The position numbers and the translations under genes were made by a program. Positions 24,221 to 33,230 of a DNA stretch of 64,000 nucleotides are shown piece by piece. Under the pieces are notes generated by a model. It was not told the origin of the DNA. It did no database searches and was given only the letters and a program-made list of their open reading frames with translations. Position 1 is the stretch's first letter. The number at the start of each line of letters is the position of its first letter. The stretch is taken from positions 226,638-290,637 of the forward strand of contig NHTQ01000005.1 of NCBI GenBank assembly GCA_002166865.1. Direction: 5' to 3'. The DNA is from Rhodobacteraceae bacterium WFHF2C18. Lineage in GTDB: Bacteria > Pseudomonadota > Alphaproteobacteria > Rhodobacterales > Rhodobacteraceae.

Positions 24221-25048
24221 CTAGTCGCCGTTTTCGTCGCCGCCGTCGCGGCGTTCGAGGTGGTCCGCCCACAGGTCGGGCCGGCGCACGCGGGTGATCT
24301 CTTCGGCCATGCGGCGGCGCCAGCGGGCGATCTCGCCGTGGTGCCCCGACAGCAGGACGGGCGGGATCGCGTGGCCGCGCCATTCGGCGGGGCGGGTGTA
24401 CTGCGGGTGTTCCAGCAGCCCTCGGGAAAAGCTTTCGTCCTGCGTGGAGGCCTCGTTGCCAAGGACGCCGGGCCGCAGGCGCACGGCCGCGTCGATCATG
24501 GCCTGTGCCGCGATCTCGCCGCCGGTGAGGACGAAATCGCCCAGGCTGACCTCCTCGATTCCGTAATGGTCGATGACGCGTTCGTCCAGGCCTTCGAAGC
24601 GGCCGCAGACGAAGGTGACGCCGGGCGCCTCGGAAAAACGCTGCGCCGTGGCCTGGTCGAAGGGCCGGCCACGGGGGCTGAGATAGACGATGGGCCAGCC
24701 CGTCGGCGTGCCGGCCTGTGCGGCATCGATCGCGCGGCCCATTACATCGGGCCGAAGCACCATGCCCGCCCCGCCCCCGGCGGGCGTGTCGTCCACGTTG
24801 CGGTGGCGCCCCTCGCCGTAGAGGCGCAGATCGATGGTTTCGAGGTGCCACAACCCGTCCTTCAGGGCGCGGCCGGTCAGGCTTTCGCCCAGCACGCCGG
24901 GAAAACTGCCCGGCAAAAGGGTGATGATCTTGGCCGTCCAGGCGCCCGGCCGGCGTTCGGCCGGGGGCATCAGGTCCTGCGGGTGCGCGCTGGCCGAGAT
25001 CGACTTGCGGCCGTGGGACCGGGGCTTGGACGGGGCGGGATCGGACAT
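24221..25048 (-). CDS. trmD: tRNA (guanine-37-N1)-methyltransferase
   Basis: The 275-residue SPOUT methyltransferase makes m1G37 in tRNAs, preventing frameshifts. The trefoil-knot motifs IVYLSPRGRPFDQ, VCGRFEGLDERVIDH and SLGDFVLTGGE are all present. An N-terminal extension of about 35 residues precedes the core start WTAKIITLLPGSFPG, as in other Rhodobacterales. It lies in the conserved order rpsP-rimM-trmD-rplS, with a small DUF1328 gene between rimM and trmD. Confidence 0.95.
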   Translation of the reverse strand: MSDPAPSKPRSHGRKSISASAHPQDLMPPAERRPGAWTAKIITLLPGSFPGVLGESLTGRALKDGLWHLETIDLRLYGEGRHRNVDDTPAGGGAGMVLRPDVMGRAIDAAQAGTPTGWPIVYLSPRGRPFDQATAQRFSEAPGVTFVCGRFEGLDERVIDHYGIEEVSLGDFVLTGGEIAAQAMIDAAVRLRPGVLGNEASTQDESFSRGLLEHPQYTRPAEWRGHAIPPVLLSGHHGEIARWRRRMAEEITRVRRPDLWADHLERRDGGDENGD

Positions 25049-25097
25049 GGCCGCGTCTTAGGACAAAGCGGCCGGCGTGCAAATCCCGAAAAGCCGG

Positions 25098-25259
25098 TCA
25101 GGCGATGGCGATCACGCCGAGCGCCAGCAGCAGGAACAGAACCAGCGCCACGAAGATGAGGATCTGCGCCGCGGTCAGGGCGATCCCGGACAGCCGGCCG
25201 AACCCCAGAAGCGCGGCGATGGCGGCGATGGCCAGAAGTATCAGGATCCATTCGAGCAT
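25098..25259 (-). CDS. DUF1328 small membrane protein
   Basis: The 53-residue protein is almost entirely hydrophobic, with two membrane helices (MLEWILILLAIAAIAALLGF and ILIFVALVLFLLLALGVIAI) separated by GRLSGIALTAAQ. That is the DUF1328/YtjA pattern. The ATG at 25257-25259 was used because longer in-frame readings lack the family N-terminus. Its function is unknown. It lies between rimM and trmD on the same strand, probably as a passenger in the ribosomal operon. Confidence 0.85.
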   Translation of the reverse strand: MLEWILILLAIAAIAALLGFGRLSGIALTAAQILIFVALVLFLLLALGVIAIA

Positions 25260-25344
25260 TGCGTGTCCTTTCCGGCGGGCGGGCGTGGCCCGCGTCGGTC
25301 CGGTCAACGGGGGGACAAGGATTTTGTTCCGTGCCGCGGCCGGG

Positions 25345-25860
25345 TCAGCCGGGGAACAGTCCTTCGGGCGGGTCGGCCACGATGCGCCCGGCGGCAAGGT
25401 CCACGGTGGGCACGTTGTCGTGCGTGAAGGGCAGCAGGACCGACGCGGCGAGGCCCGGCCCGTGGATTTCCAAGAGATCCCCGGCGCCGTGGTCGTGCAC
25501 CGCCTTCACCCGGCCCAGGGGCGCGCCGCCGGTGTCATGGACCTCCAGCCCGATCAGATCGGCGTGGTAGAACTCGTCGTCGGGCAGGGCGGGCAGGCGG
25601 TCACGTTCAAGGTAGAGGCGGGTGCCGCGCAGGGCGTCGGCGGCCTCCTTGCTGTCGATGCCCGACAACCGTGCGGTCAGCGCCTTTTGGGTGCGGCCCG
25701 TGAGCGTCACCTCGAAGCTGCGCGTGCCGTCCTCGGTGCTGAGCGGGCCGTATCGGGCGATGTCCTCGGGCGTGGCGGTGAAGCTTTTGAGCCGCACCTC
25801 GCCCTGCACGCCGTAGGCCCCCGCCACGGCGCCGACGCAGAGCCGTTGCGCGCCGCTCAC
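25345..25860 (-). CDS. rimM: Ribosome maturation factor RimM
   Basis: The 171-residue protein has the two beta-barrel RimM domains. The N-terminal one is [22 protein letters not shown] and the PRC-barrel begins around [12 protein letters not shown], ending [13 protein letters not shown]. RimM binds S19 and assists maturation of the 30S head. A GTG start at 25858-25860 with GGAGG 6 nt upstream gives the correct N-terminus; upstream in-frame sequence is not conserved. It lies between the bluB remnant and the DUF1328 gene. Confidence 0.93.
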   Translation of the reverse strand: MSGAQRLCVGAVAGAYGVQGEVRLKSFTATPEDIARYGPLSTEDGTRSFEVTLTGRTQKALTARLSGIDSKEAADALRGTRLYLERDRLPALPDDEFYHADLIGLEVHDTGGAPLGRVKAVHDHGAGDLLEIHGPGLAASVLLPFTHDNVPTVDLAAGRIVADPPEGLFPG

Positions 25861-25922
25861 GCGGGCCTCCGGCGGCGGAGGCCGGGCCGGATGAAGGGCG
25901 GGGTTGCGGGCCACGGCATGGT

Positions 25923-26192
25923 CTAGCGTGCCTCCAAGGGCCGGTGGCCGCCCCGGCCTTCCCATCCGGCGGCCGCCCGGGCCACCGGGGTGTCCGGCGA
26001 AACCACGCGCCAAGGGTCGCTGAGCCCCACGGAGGGGGCCAGAGTGAAGGCATCCAGGCAGGTGCGCAGCAGCCCCTTGTCCACCGGTTCGTCGCGAAAG
26101 CGGCGCATGTCGCGCCGCGAGCGCATCAGATCCAGCAACCGGGCGCGGAAGTCCTCGGGAAAGGCTGCCATGCCGTCCTCCTGGGCGTTCAC
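25923..26192 (-). pseudogene. bluB: bluB remnant (5,6-dimethylbenzimidazole synthase N-terminus)
   Basis: The 89-residue reading frame matches the first part of Blu[21 protein letters not shown], then [10 protein letters not shown] and [14 protein letters not shown]. BluB cannibalises FMNH2 to make the lower ligand of cobalamin and is normally over 200 residues long. Here similarity stops near residue 68 and the frame ends after an unrelated glycine/arginine-rich tail. The catalytic and most flavin-binding parts are absent, so it cannot be active. Its ATG overlaps the rpsP stop (ATGA), so the fragment may still be translated. No other bluB is in the window. Confidence 0.75.
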
Positions 26193-26551
26193 TCCTCGCT
26201 GGGGGCTGCGGCGGCCGCGGCCTTCTCGGCCTTCTCGGCGGCGCGTTCCTGCGCCTTCTTGCCGGGCGTGCCCTTGTTGGGGTTGGCGCGTTCCTTTTTG
26301 GCGATGACGCCGGCGGCCTCAAGGAAACGCGAGATGCGGTCGGAGGGCTGCGCACCCTGGTCCAGCCAGTACTGCACGCGTTCCATGTTCATCTTGACGC
26401 GGTCCTCGCTGTCCTTGGGCAGGAGCGGGTTGTAGGTGCCCAGCTTCTCGATGAAGCGACCGTCGCGCGGCATGCGCGAATCGGCGGCGACGATGCGGTA
26501 GAAGGGGCGTTTCTTGCTGCCTGCGCGGGCAAGGCGGATCTTCATGGCCAT
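26189..26551 (-). CDS. rpsP: 30S ribosomal protein S16 (bS16)
   Basis: The 120-residue protein has the S16 core ([31 protein letters not shown]) and a long lysine/alanine-rich C-terminal tail (about residues 85-120) typical of alphaproteobacteria. It is an early assembly protein of the 30S subunit. A ribosome-binding site (AAGGAG) precedes the ATG. It starts the rpsP-rimM-trmD group and overlaps the bluB remnant. Confidence 0.96.
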   Translation of the reverse strand: MAMKIRLARAGSKKRPFYRIVAADSRMPRDGRFIEKLGTYNPLLPKDSEDRVKMNMERVQYWLDQGAQPSDRISRFLEAAGVIAKKERANPNKGTPGKKAQERAAEKAEKAAAAAAPSEE

Positions 26552-26623
26552 GTCGTTATCTCCTTTGAATGGCGTTGCACCGTGGGTGCGTTTTCTTGAC
26601 GGTTTGCCGGGCCGGCGCCCGGG

Positions 26624-26935
26624 CTAGGATTGGTGCCGCCGGTGATGCTGGATCACCTCGGCGATGATGAAGTTCAGGAACTTCTTGGCGAACTCGGGGT
26701 CCAGGTCGGCCCGCTCCGCCAGGTCTTCGAGCCGTGCGATCTGCTGCGCCTCGCGCGCGGGATCGGACGGGGGAAGGTCGTGTTCGGCCTTGAGCCGGCC
26801 GACGGCCTGGGTGTGCTTGAACCGCTCGCCCAGGGTGTAGACGAGAATCGCGTCGAGCCGGTCGATGCTCTCGCGGTGCTCGCGCAGCAGCTGCGCGGCG
26901 CGGGCCGTGGCCTCGGAGGTGGCTGCGTCAGTCAA
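26624..26935 (-). CDS. Chorismate mutase (AroQ class)
   Basis: The 103-residue all-helical protein fits AroQ-type chorismate mutase (HRESIDRLDAILVYTLGERF, VGRLKAEHDLPPSD, AREAQQIARLEDLAE). It converts chorismate to prephenate on the way to phenylalanine and tyrosine. I chose TTG 26933-26935, which overlaps the GNAT gene by 8 nt, because longer readings run into the wrong frame of that gene. Its place between ffh and rpsP is conserved in Rhodobacterales. Confidence 0.88.
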   Translation of the reverse strand: MTDAATSEATARAAQLLREHRESIDRLDAILVYTLGERFKHTQAVGRLKAEHDLPPSDPAREAQQIARLEDLAERADLDPEFAKKFLNFIIAEVIQHHRRHQS

Positions 26936-27533
26936 TGGGGAACCCTTTCGGCCGGAACAGGGGATCGCAGTAGTGGCTGATCTCCAGCTCGATCCCGTCG
27001 GCGAGCTGACCGGAACGCAACGTCTCGGGCGGGGGGTGGCGGTAGACCGCGTCGTTGCCGTCGATCGTGGCGGCATCGCGGTCCTTGACCGCGCCCAGCC
27101 GTTCGGCAAGCCGGATGGAATCGAGATTCTTGGGGTCGATGTAGCTGACCGCGCTGTCCCAGCCCCGTTCCTCGTAGAGGTACCGGCGGGCGGCATGCGT
27201 GGCTTCCAGGGCGTAGCCGTGGCCGGCCTTGTCGGGCCAGATGATCCAGGCGATCTCGCGCTCGGGCCACATGGCGGGGTACCAGCCGCCGGCCATGCCG
27301 TAGGTTTCGTCGGTGTCCTTGTCGTGGATCATCCACATGCCGTAGCCGCGGATGTTCCAGTGCCCGATCTCGGCGGCGTAGAGCATCCAGGTCTCGTAGC
27401 GATTCAGCGGGCCGCCCATGAAGCGCGACCGGTAGGACGAGAACGTCGCCTTGAAGTTCGGATAGTCCTCGGGCTCGGGGCCGCGCAGCACCAGGCGCCG
27501 GGTCTCGATCTCGGGGATGTGGCGGGTGGGCAT
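26928..27533 (-). CDS. GNAT-family N-acetyltransferase
   Basis: The 201-residue protein has the RimJ/RimL-type opening IPEIETRRLVLRGPEPEDYP, the central AWIIWPDKAGHGYALEATHA segment with the acetyl-CoA-binding GxGxA pattern, and LDSIRLAERLGAVKD near the end. The acceptor is unknown. ATG 27531-27533 was preferred over an ATG six codons upstream. It is coupled to chorismate mutase downstream by 8-nt overlap and follows ffh on the same strand. Confidence 0.88.
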   Translation of the reverse strand: MPTRHIPEIETRRLVLRGPEPEDYPNFKATFSSYRSRFMGGPLNRYETWMLYAAEIGHWNIRGYGMWMIHDKDTDETYGMAGGWYPAMWPEREIAWIIWPDKAGHGYALEATHAARRYLYEERGWDSAVSYIDPKNLDSIRLAERLGAVKDRDAATIDGNDAVYRHPPPETLRSGQLADGIELEISHYCDPLFRPKGFPID

Positions 27534-27593
27534 CTCAGGCTGTCTCCGCAAGCCGGCCGCGGGCGCCGCGGCGCGAGAGGTGGGTCACGCGGC

Positions 27594-29099
27594 TCATTTC
27601 TTCTTCTTTCCGAAGCCCGACAGCCCGGAGGGCAGGCCCTGCCCGCCGCCGAGGCCCGGCATGCCGCCGCCCATCTGGCGCGCGGCCTGTTCCAGGGCCT
27701 TCTGATCCATCTGGGAGGGATCCATGCCCGCGGGCATGCCGCCGCCGCCCTTGCCGAACATGCCGCCCAGGGCCTGCTTGAGCATGCCGCGGCCGCCCTT
27801 CTGGCCCATCTTCTTCATCACGTCCGACATCTGGCGCTGCATCTTGAGAAGCTTGTTGAGTTCGCTGACCTCCAGGCCCGCGCCCTGGGCGATGCGCTTT
27901 TTCCGGCTGGCCTGCAGGATCTTGGGGTTGGCGCGCTCCTGCTTGGTCATGGAGTTGATGAGCGCGATCTGCCGGCCGATGATCTTGTCGTCGAAGCCCG
28001 AGTCCTGCACCTGCTTGGCCATCTTGCCCATGCCGGGCATCATGCCCATGACGCTTTCCATGCCGCCCATCTTCTGCATCTGTTCAAGCTGCATCTTGAG
28101 GTCGTTCATGTTGAACTGACCCTTCTGGAAACGCTTCATCATGCGCTCGGCCTGCTCGGCCTCGAGCGTTTCCTGCGCCTTTTCCACCAGGCTGACGATG
28201 TCGCCCATGCCGAGGATGCGGCCGGCGATGCGCTCGGGCTCGAAGGTTTCCAGGGCATCCATCTTCTCGCCCACGCCGACGAACTTGATGGGTTTGCCGG
28301 TCACCGCCCGCATGCTCAGCGCGGCGCCGCCGCGCCCGTCACCGTCCATCCGCGTCAACACCACGCCCGAGACGCCGATCTTGTCGTCGAATTCCTGCGC
28401 GACGTTGACCGCGTCCTGGCCGGTGAGGCCGTCCACCACCAGCAGGGTCTCGCGCGGCTGCACCGCGTCGCGCACCTGGGCCGCCTGCTGGATCAGCTCC
28501 TGGTCGATGTGCAGTCGGCCCGCGGTGTCGAGCATGTAGACGTCGTAGCCGCCCAGGGACGCCTGCGTCTTGGCGCGCTTGGCGATGGTGACCGGATCCT
28601 CGCCCTTGACGATGGGCAGGGTGTCAACCCCCACCTGGGTGCCCAGGACCTGAAGCTGTTCCATCGCGGCAGGCCGCTGCACGTCGAGCGAGGCCATCAG
28701 CACGCGCTTGCCCTCGCGGTCTTTCAGGCGCTTGGCCAGCTTGGCGGTGGTGGTGGTCTTGCCCGAGCCCTGCAGGCCCACCATCAGGACGGGGGCCGGG
28801 GCGTTGTCGATGCGCAGCTGGCCGGGCTCGCCCTCGCCCGAGAGCATCTCGACCAGCTTGTCGTGGACGATCTTGACCACCTGCTGGCCGGGGGTCACCG
28901 ACTTGGTGACCTTGGCGCCCGTGGCTTCCTTCTGCACCTGCTTGATGAAGTCGCGCACCACGGGAAGCGAGACGTCGGCCTCCAGCAGCGCCACGCGGAC
29001 CTCGCGCAGCGCCGTCTTGACGTCCTCTTCGCTCAGCGACCCCTGCTTGGTCAGCCGGTCGAGGACGCCCGAGAGGCGGTCTGACAGGTTTTCGAACAT
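27594..29099 (-). CDS. ffh: Signal recognition particle protein Ffh
   Basis: The 501-residue SRP54 GTPase targets nascent inner-membrane proteins to the translocon. The N-domain is followed by the G-domain (GLQGSGKTTTTAKLA, DTAGRLHID, GxTRMDGD-type motif as LTRMDGDGRGGAAL). The methionine-rich M-domain follows (MGDIVSLVEKAQETLEAEQA, then many Met). The C-terminus is unusually rich in Gly and Met and ends in a run of lysines (FGKKKK). Length is normal for alphaproteobacteria. Confidence 0.97.
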   Translation of the reverse strand: MFENLSDRLSGVLDRLTKQGSLSEEDVKTALREVRVALLEADVSLPVVRDFIKQVQKEATGAKVTKSVTPGQQVVKIVHDKLVEMLSGEGEPGQLRIDNAPAPVLMVGLQGSGKTTTTAKLAKRLKDREGKRVLMASLDVQRPAAMEQLQVLGTQVGVDTLPIVKGEDPVTIAKRAKTQASLGGYDVYMLDTAGRLHIDQELIQQAAQVRDAVQPRETLLVVDGLTGQDAVNVAQEFDDKIGVSGVVLTRMDGDGRGGAALSMRAVTGKPIKFVGVGEKMDALETFEPERIAGRILGMGDIVSLVEKAQETLEAEQAERMMKRFQKGQFNMNDLKMQLEQMQKMGGMESVMGMMPGMGKMAKQVQDSGFDDKIIGRQIALINSMTKQERANPKILQASRKKRIAQGAGLEVSELNKLLKMQRQMSDVMKKMGQKGGRGMLKQALGGMFGKGGGGMPAGMDPSQMDQKALEQAARQMGGGMPGLGGGQGLPSGLSGFGKKKK

Positions 29100-29263
29100 C
29101 TCAAGCGCTCCTTTGCCGCCGATCCCTTTGCCCCTCAGGTAAGTGGGGGGTGCCCAAATGCCAATCTCCCCCGCGGGCGAAACTCGCTGACGGGGGGCGA
29201 TCCCGGCGCTTGGGCCATGGGACCGGAAGCTGCGTGGGACTTCCGGAAGATTTGGCGGCGTCC

Positions 29264-29758
29264 CTACTGCGCGGGCGCGGGGGAGTCAAGATCGTGACTG
29301 ACGCCAAGCCAGTCGTTGACGGCGCGGGCCATCTGTTCGGCCCCCGAGCCGCTGGCGTAGCTATCCACGAAGGGGCGAACCTCGTCCTCGAACCGCAGGA
29401 CCATGCGATGTATGTCGTTTCCGTCGCTGCGCTGCGACTGCACCTCGGCGTGTTGCAGGGCGGCGAGGTCGTAGCTGTCCTGACTGTAGCCGAAGATCGT
29501 GCGCCGGCGGAAGATCACCCGGCCCTGCGCGCGGTCGAGGATCAACTGGTTGCGGCGGACGAAGGCCCAGAAGAACGGCAGAAGGAACAGCGCCCCGACC
29601 ACGAGGATGCCGATGCCGAAGCCCGGCATGCCCTCGACGAAGATCACCTTGGTGCCGCCGTAGAGCGGGAAGGCCGCGAAGACCATCAGGATCACCGCCA
29701 GCAGCCAGGGCGCGCTGTCGATGACCAGGTGGCTGTCGGTGTTCCGCGTGACCTTCAT
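29264..29758 (-). CDS. Uncharacterised two-helix membrane protein
   Basis: I do not recognise the family of this 164-residue protein. Two membrane helices (about residues 17-34 and 48-66) form a hairpin, followed by a cytoplasmic beta-rich domain (NQLILDRAQGRVIFRRRTIFG) that resembles a small bacterial PH-like domain. The start ATG 29756-29758 follows no strong ribosome-binding site. It sits alone between ffh and azoR on the minus strand; the 163 bp before ffh show nothing else. Confidence 0.7.
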   Translation of the reverse strand: MKVTRNTDSHLVIDSAPWLLAVILMVFAAFPLYGGTKVIFVEGMPGFGIGILVVGALFLLPFFWAFVRRNQLILDRAQGRVIFRRRTIFGYSQDSYDLAALQHAEVQSQRSDGNDIHRMVLRFEDEVRPFVDSYASGSGAEQMARAVNDWLGVSHDLDSPAPAQ

Positions 29759-29804
29759 GCGCGCAGTCTGCGGCGGGCGAGGCCCCCTTTTCAAGGGGCG
29801 GATC

Positions 29805-30395
29805 TCAGGCCGCGGCCTTGAGCCCGGCGATCGCGGCATGGGCCTGCTCCAGACTGGCCGGACCGTCCAGCGCCATGCGGTCCGCGGCGATCACGGTGAC
29901 GTCGGTGATGCCGAGGAAGCCCAGCACATGCCGCAGGTAGGGCGTGGCGAAATCGATGTCCGAGCCCGCCCGTGTCCCGCCGGAGGCCAAGGCAAGGATG
30001 GCGCGCTTGCCGGTCAGCAGGCCCTCGGGGCCGTCGGCCGTGTAGCGGAAGGTGAGGCCGGCGCGCGCGACCTGGTCGATCCAGGCCTTCAGGGCCGCCG
30101 GCGCGCCGAAGTTGTAGACCGGCACGCCGATGACGAGCGTGTCGGCGGCCGCGAGTTCGGCGACCAATTCGTCTGACAGGGCGAGCGTTCGGGCCTGGGC
30201 CGCGGTGCGGTCCGCGGGGGCGGTGAAATTGGCCGCGACCCAGTCGGCGTCGATCTGGGGGACGGGCGTGCGTGCGAGGTCGCGGCGCAGGACCCGGGCG
30301 GGGGCCAGGCCCCGGACGATGCGGGCGGTCAGGTCGCGGGTGACCGAGCCTTCCAGCCGGGCGGAGGTATCGAGGTGAAGGGCGGTACGGGGCAT
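29805..30395 (-). CDS. azoR: FMN-dependent NADH:quinone oxidoreductase / azoreductase
   Basis: The 196-residue flavodoxin-fold enzyme fits AzoR: LHLDTSARLEGSVTRDLT phosphate-binding start, VPVYNFGAPAALKAWIDQVA and the GGTRAGSDIDFATPYL segment. It reduces quinones and azo compounds by two electrons with NADH, protecting against electrophilic quinones. It is divergent from a LysR regulator, a common arrangement for quinone- or thiol-stress induction. TTGACA at 30439-30444 lies in the shared 117-bp intergenic region, but points toward LysR. Confidence 0.9.
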   Translation of the reverse strand: MPRTALHLDTSARLEGSVTRDLTARIVRGLAPARVLRRDLARTPVPQIDADWVAANFTAPADRTAAQARTLALSDELVAELAAADTLVIGVPVYNFGAPAALKAWIDQVARAGLTFRYTADGPEGLLTGKRAILALASGGTRAGSDIDFATPYLRHVLGFLGITDVTVIAADRMALDGPASLEQAHAAIAGLKAAA

Positions 30396-30512
30396 TTTGC
30401 ACTCTCCTGGGCGTCGTGTCATGGATATGCACGGAAGATTGACATGTGCCCGCAGACACGCAACTGTGCGGATTGTCGATACTATGTTCGAATTTGCACA
30501 GGGGCACGGGAC

Positions 30513-31394
30513 ATGGACAGCTGGGACGAGATCCGCACCGCCTACAACGTGGCCCGGGTGGGCACGGTCAGCGGGGCGGCCGAGGTGCTGGGCGTGCATC
30601 ATGCCACCGTCATCCGGCATATTGACGCGCTGGAGGCCCGGCTGGGGGTGAAGCTTTTCCAGCGGCACCCGCGCGGCTACACGCCCACCGAGGCGGGCGA
30701 GGACCTGCTGCGCGTGGCCCAGGCCACCGACGATCAGTTCGCGCAGCTTGCCGGGCGCATCCGCGGGCGCGGCAACGACGTTTCGGGGGATCTGGTCGTG
30801 ACCTCGATCGGCGGGCTCAGCCATCTGCTGGTGCCGGTGCTGGCGGCCTTTCAGGACGCCTATCCCGAGATCGTCGTGCGCTACCTGACCGGTGACCGGC
30901 TGTTCCGGCTGGAATACGGCGAGGCGCATGTGGCAGTGCGCGCCGGCCCGCCACCCGACCAGCCAGACAACGTGGTCCAGCCCTTCCTGACCCAGCAGAT
31001 CGGGCTCTACGCCAGCGAGACCTACGTGACCCGCCACGGCCGGCCGGAGGGCGAGGCGGATCTGGCACGCCACCGCTTCGTCGGCCCGGACGACGCCAAT
31101 TCGCGTGCGCCGTTCTACCGCTGGCTTCACGCGAACGTGCCGAGCCGCTGCATCGCCTTCCGCAGTAGCGACGAGCATGCCCGGCGCCGCGCCGTGCGGG
31201 CCGGGGCGGGGATGGGGTTCCTCTCGCGTCTCTATGCGGCGGAAATGGGCGGGCTGCTGGAAGCCATGGCGCCGCGCAAGGAGTGGGATTCGCCCCTGTG
31301 GCTGGTCACGCACATGGACCTGCACCGCACCACCAAGGTGCAGAGCTTCCTCGACTTCCTCAAGCGGCACGCCAAGGACTGGGAGGCCGCGTGA
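30513..31394 (+). CDS. LysR-family transcriptional regulator
   Basis: The 293-residue protein has the N-terminal winged helix (WDEIRTAYNVARVGTVSGAA, LGVHHATVIRHIDALEARLG) and a periplasmic-binding-protein-like effector domain after about residue 90. The recognition helix HHATVIRHI differs from the common SQPAxSxxI form but the spacing is right. It is divergent from azoR, which it likely controls. Its stop overlaps the GTG start of the EamA gene, so it may be co-transcribed with that transporter. Confidence 0.9.
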   Translation: MDSWDEIRTAYNVARVGTVSGAAEVLGVHHATVIRHIDALEARLGVKLFQRHPRGYTPTEAGEDLLRVAQATDDQFAQLAGRIRGRGNDVSGDLVVTSIGGLSHLLVPVLAAFQDAYPEIVVRYLTGDRLFRLEYGEAHVAVRAGPPPDQPDNVVQPFLTQQIGLYASETYVTRHGRPEGEADLARHRFVGPDDANSRAPFYRWLHANVPSRCIAFRSSDEHARRRAVRAGAGMGFLSRLYAAEMGGLLEAMAPRKEWDSPLWLVTHMDLHRTTKVQSFLDFLKRHAKDWEAA

Positions 31395-32281
31395 GCGAGG
31401 CACTGCGCGGCCACCTGGCGATGCTGACGTTCTCGGCGCTGATCGCGGGGTCCTTCGCCCTGGGCGCGATGGCGGCCGAGCACATCGCGCCGGTGGCGCT
31501 GAACGCGCTGCGCTTCGTCATCGCGGCGGGGATCGTGGGCGCGGGGGTGCTGGCGGGCCGCGGCCTGCCCCGCCGGGCCCTGGCGGCGCCCTGGCGGTAT
31601 GGCGTCCTGGGCGGGCTGATGGGGCTGTACTTCGTGCTGATGTTCGAATCCCTGAAGACGGCGGAGCCGGTCGCGATCTCGGCGATCTTCACGCTGTCGC
31701 CGATCCTGTCGGGGGCGGCGGCCTTTGTCGTGCTGCGGCAGGTCATGACGGGGCGCATGGCGCTGGCGCTGTCGGTGGGGGCGGCGGGGGCCGTCTGGGT
31801 GATCTTCGACGCCGACTGGCGGCGGCTTCTGGCCTTCGAGGTGGGGCGGGGCGAGGTGATCTTCTTCTGGGGGTGCGTGGCCCATGCCTTCTACCCGCCG
31901 CTGGTGGCCAAGCTGAAACGCGGCGAGCCGCTGATGGTTTTCGCCTTTCTCACGCTCGTGGGCGCGGCGGTCGTGGTGGGCCTGGCCGGCGTGCCGGCCT
32001 TGGTGAGCACCGACTGGGCCGCGCTGCCGCCAATCGTCTGGATCACCTTGGTCTACGTTTCGCTCATGGCCACGGCCGTGACATTCGTCTTGCTGCAATA
32101 CGCGGCCCTGCGCCTGCCCTCGGCCAAGGTGATGGCCTATACCTACCTCACGCCCACCTGGGTGCTGGGATGGCAGGCGGCCCTGGGCCACGGGCTGCCC
32201 CCGCCGGCGGTTCTGGCGGGCGTGGGGCTGACGGTGGTGGCGCTGGTGTTGCTGCTGAAGGACGAACACCCGCCCGCCTGA
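31391..32281 (+). CDS. EamA/DMT-family transporter
   Basis: The 296-residue protein has ten membrane helices in two EamA halves (MLTFSALIAGSFALGAMAAE start; GEVIFFWGCVAHAFYPPLVA opening the second). The GTG start at 31391 overlaps the LysR stop by 4 nt (GTGA), implying translational coupling to the regulator. The substrate is not known. It shares only family-level likeness with the EamA protein at 21.3 kb. Confidence 0.88.
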   Translation: MSEALRGHLAMLTFSALIAGSFALGAMAAEHIAPVALNALRFVIAAGIVGAGVLAGRGLPRRALAAPWRYGVLGGLMGLYFVLMFESLKTAEPVAISAIFTLSPILSGAAAFVVLRQVMTGRMALALSVGAAGAVWVIFDADWRRLLAFEVGRGEVIFFWGCVAHAFYPPLVAKLKRGEPLMVFAFLTLVGAAVVVGLAGVPALVSTDWAALPPIVWITLVYVSLMATAVTFVLLQYAALRLPSAKVMAYTYLTPTWVLGWQAALGHGLPPPAVLAGVGLTVVALVLLLKDEHPPA

Positions 32282-32291
32282 GAGCCCGCGA

Positions 32292-32636
32292 TCAGGCGCC
32301 GTCGGGCGAGGGGATCTCGGGCAGTTCCGCTTGCAGGAAGCGTTCGAAGGCGTCCAGGTGCACCGGCTCGAACTGGCCGAAGCCCTGCATCCAGACGCTG
32401 GCCGCGCGCAGCGCCTGCGGTTCGAGCTTGCACCAGACGACACGCCCGCGACGTTCCTGGGCGATCAGTCCGGCGCGGGTGAGGATGCCCAGATGCTTGG
32501 AAATCGCGGCAAGCGACATCTCGAAGGGGGCGGCCACGTCCGTGACGGCCATGTCGTCCTCCAGCAGCATCGACAGGATCGCGCGCCGCGTGGGATCGGC
32601 CAGGGCGTGGAAAGTGGCGTCGAGCGCATCGGGCAT
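32292..32636 (-). CDS. ArsR-family winged-helix regulator
   Basis: The 114-residue protein has the ArsR/SmtB fold, with ALADPTRRAILSMLLEDD and the recognition helix FEMSLAAISKHLGILTRAGL. No paired cysteines of a metal sensor are evident; the single Cys in VVWCKLE is not enough for a known metal site. Members of this subgroup often sit next to an AHSA1 (SRPBCC) gene, which is absent here. It is divergent from the atp operon, with a 231-bp intergenic region. Its target is unknown. Confidence 0.88.
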   Translation of the reverse strand: MPDALDATFHALADPTRRAILSMLLEDDMAVTDVAAPFEMSLAAISKHLGILTRAGLIAQERRGRVVWCKLEPQALRAASVWMQGFGQFEPVHLDAFERFLQAELPEIPSPDGA

Positions 32637-32809
32637 GGACCGGACTTACGCCGGGCGCGCGGCTATCGTCAACCGTTCGGTTGAATATGGCCGGGGCGCC
32701 CCGGGGCGTTCCGCGCGGGCTGCGGCGGAATCGCCGCGCCGCGGAGGTGGTGGAAAAATTACTTTTTAAACAACGCCCTGCAAGAGCATCACCGGGCAGC
32801 GCAGCGCGC

Positions 32810-32838
32810 TTGACTCGCAGCCCCCCTGCGCTTAGCAC
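32810..32838 (+). promoter_or_regulatory. Candidate promoter of the atp F0 operon
   Basis: TTGACT (32810-32815), a 17-bp spacer and TAGCAC (32833-32838) lie 30 bp before the atpI GTG. An AT-rich patch (32752-32772) lies upstream. The layout matches the candidate before lysS. Confidence 0.45.
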
Positions 32839-32867
32839 AAGCGCAACCGTTCCGGAGGGGCGACAGC

Positions 32868-33230
32868 GTGACCGACCCAGATCAGCGCAAGCGGCTGGCG
32901 GAGCTTGAAAAGCGGATAGACGCCTTCAAGGCCAAGGACGCGCCGAAGCCTCACCAGGAAGAGCACTACAGCCAGGCGCAGTTGGCCTGGCGCATGGTGA
33001 TCGAGCTTGTGGCCGGTCTGATGATCGGCTTCGGCATGGGGTACGGGCTGGATTGGCTCCTGGGCACGATGCCCGTGTTCCTCGTGCTGTTCACATTTCT
33101 GGGCTTCGCGGCCGGTATCAAGACGATGCTGCGCAGCGCCGAGGAGATCCAGAAGACGAAGCAGGCGGCCGAGGCCGCCGGAGAGGCAGAGACCCGCGAG
33201 GGCGACGAGAGGACGAAAGATGGCGACTGA
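32868..33230 (+). CDS. atpI: ATP synthase accessory protein AtpI (F0 assembly)
   Basis: The 120-residue protein has a charged N-terminus (about 45 residues), two membrane helices ([20 protein letters not shown] and [17 protein letters not shown]) and a charged tail. This is the AtpI pattern, thought to help c-ring assembly. A GTG start follows GGAGGGG. It overlaps atpB by 11 nt and heads the F0 operon. Confidence 0.9.
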   Translation: MTDPDQRKRLAELEKRIDAFKAKDAPKPHQEEHYSQAQLAWRMVIELVAGLMIGFGMGYGLDWLLGTMPVFLVLFTFLGFAAGIKTMLRSAEEIQKTKQAAEAAGEAETREGDERTKDGD

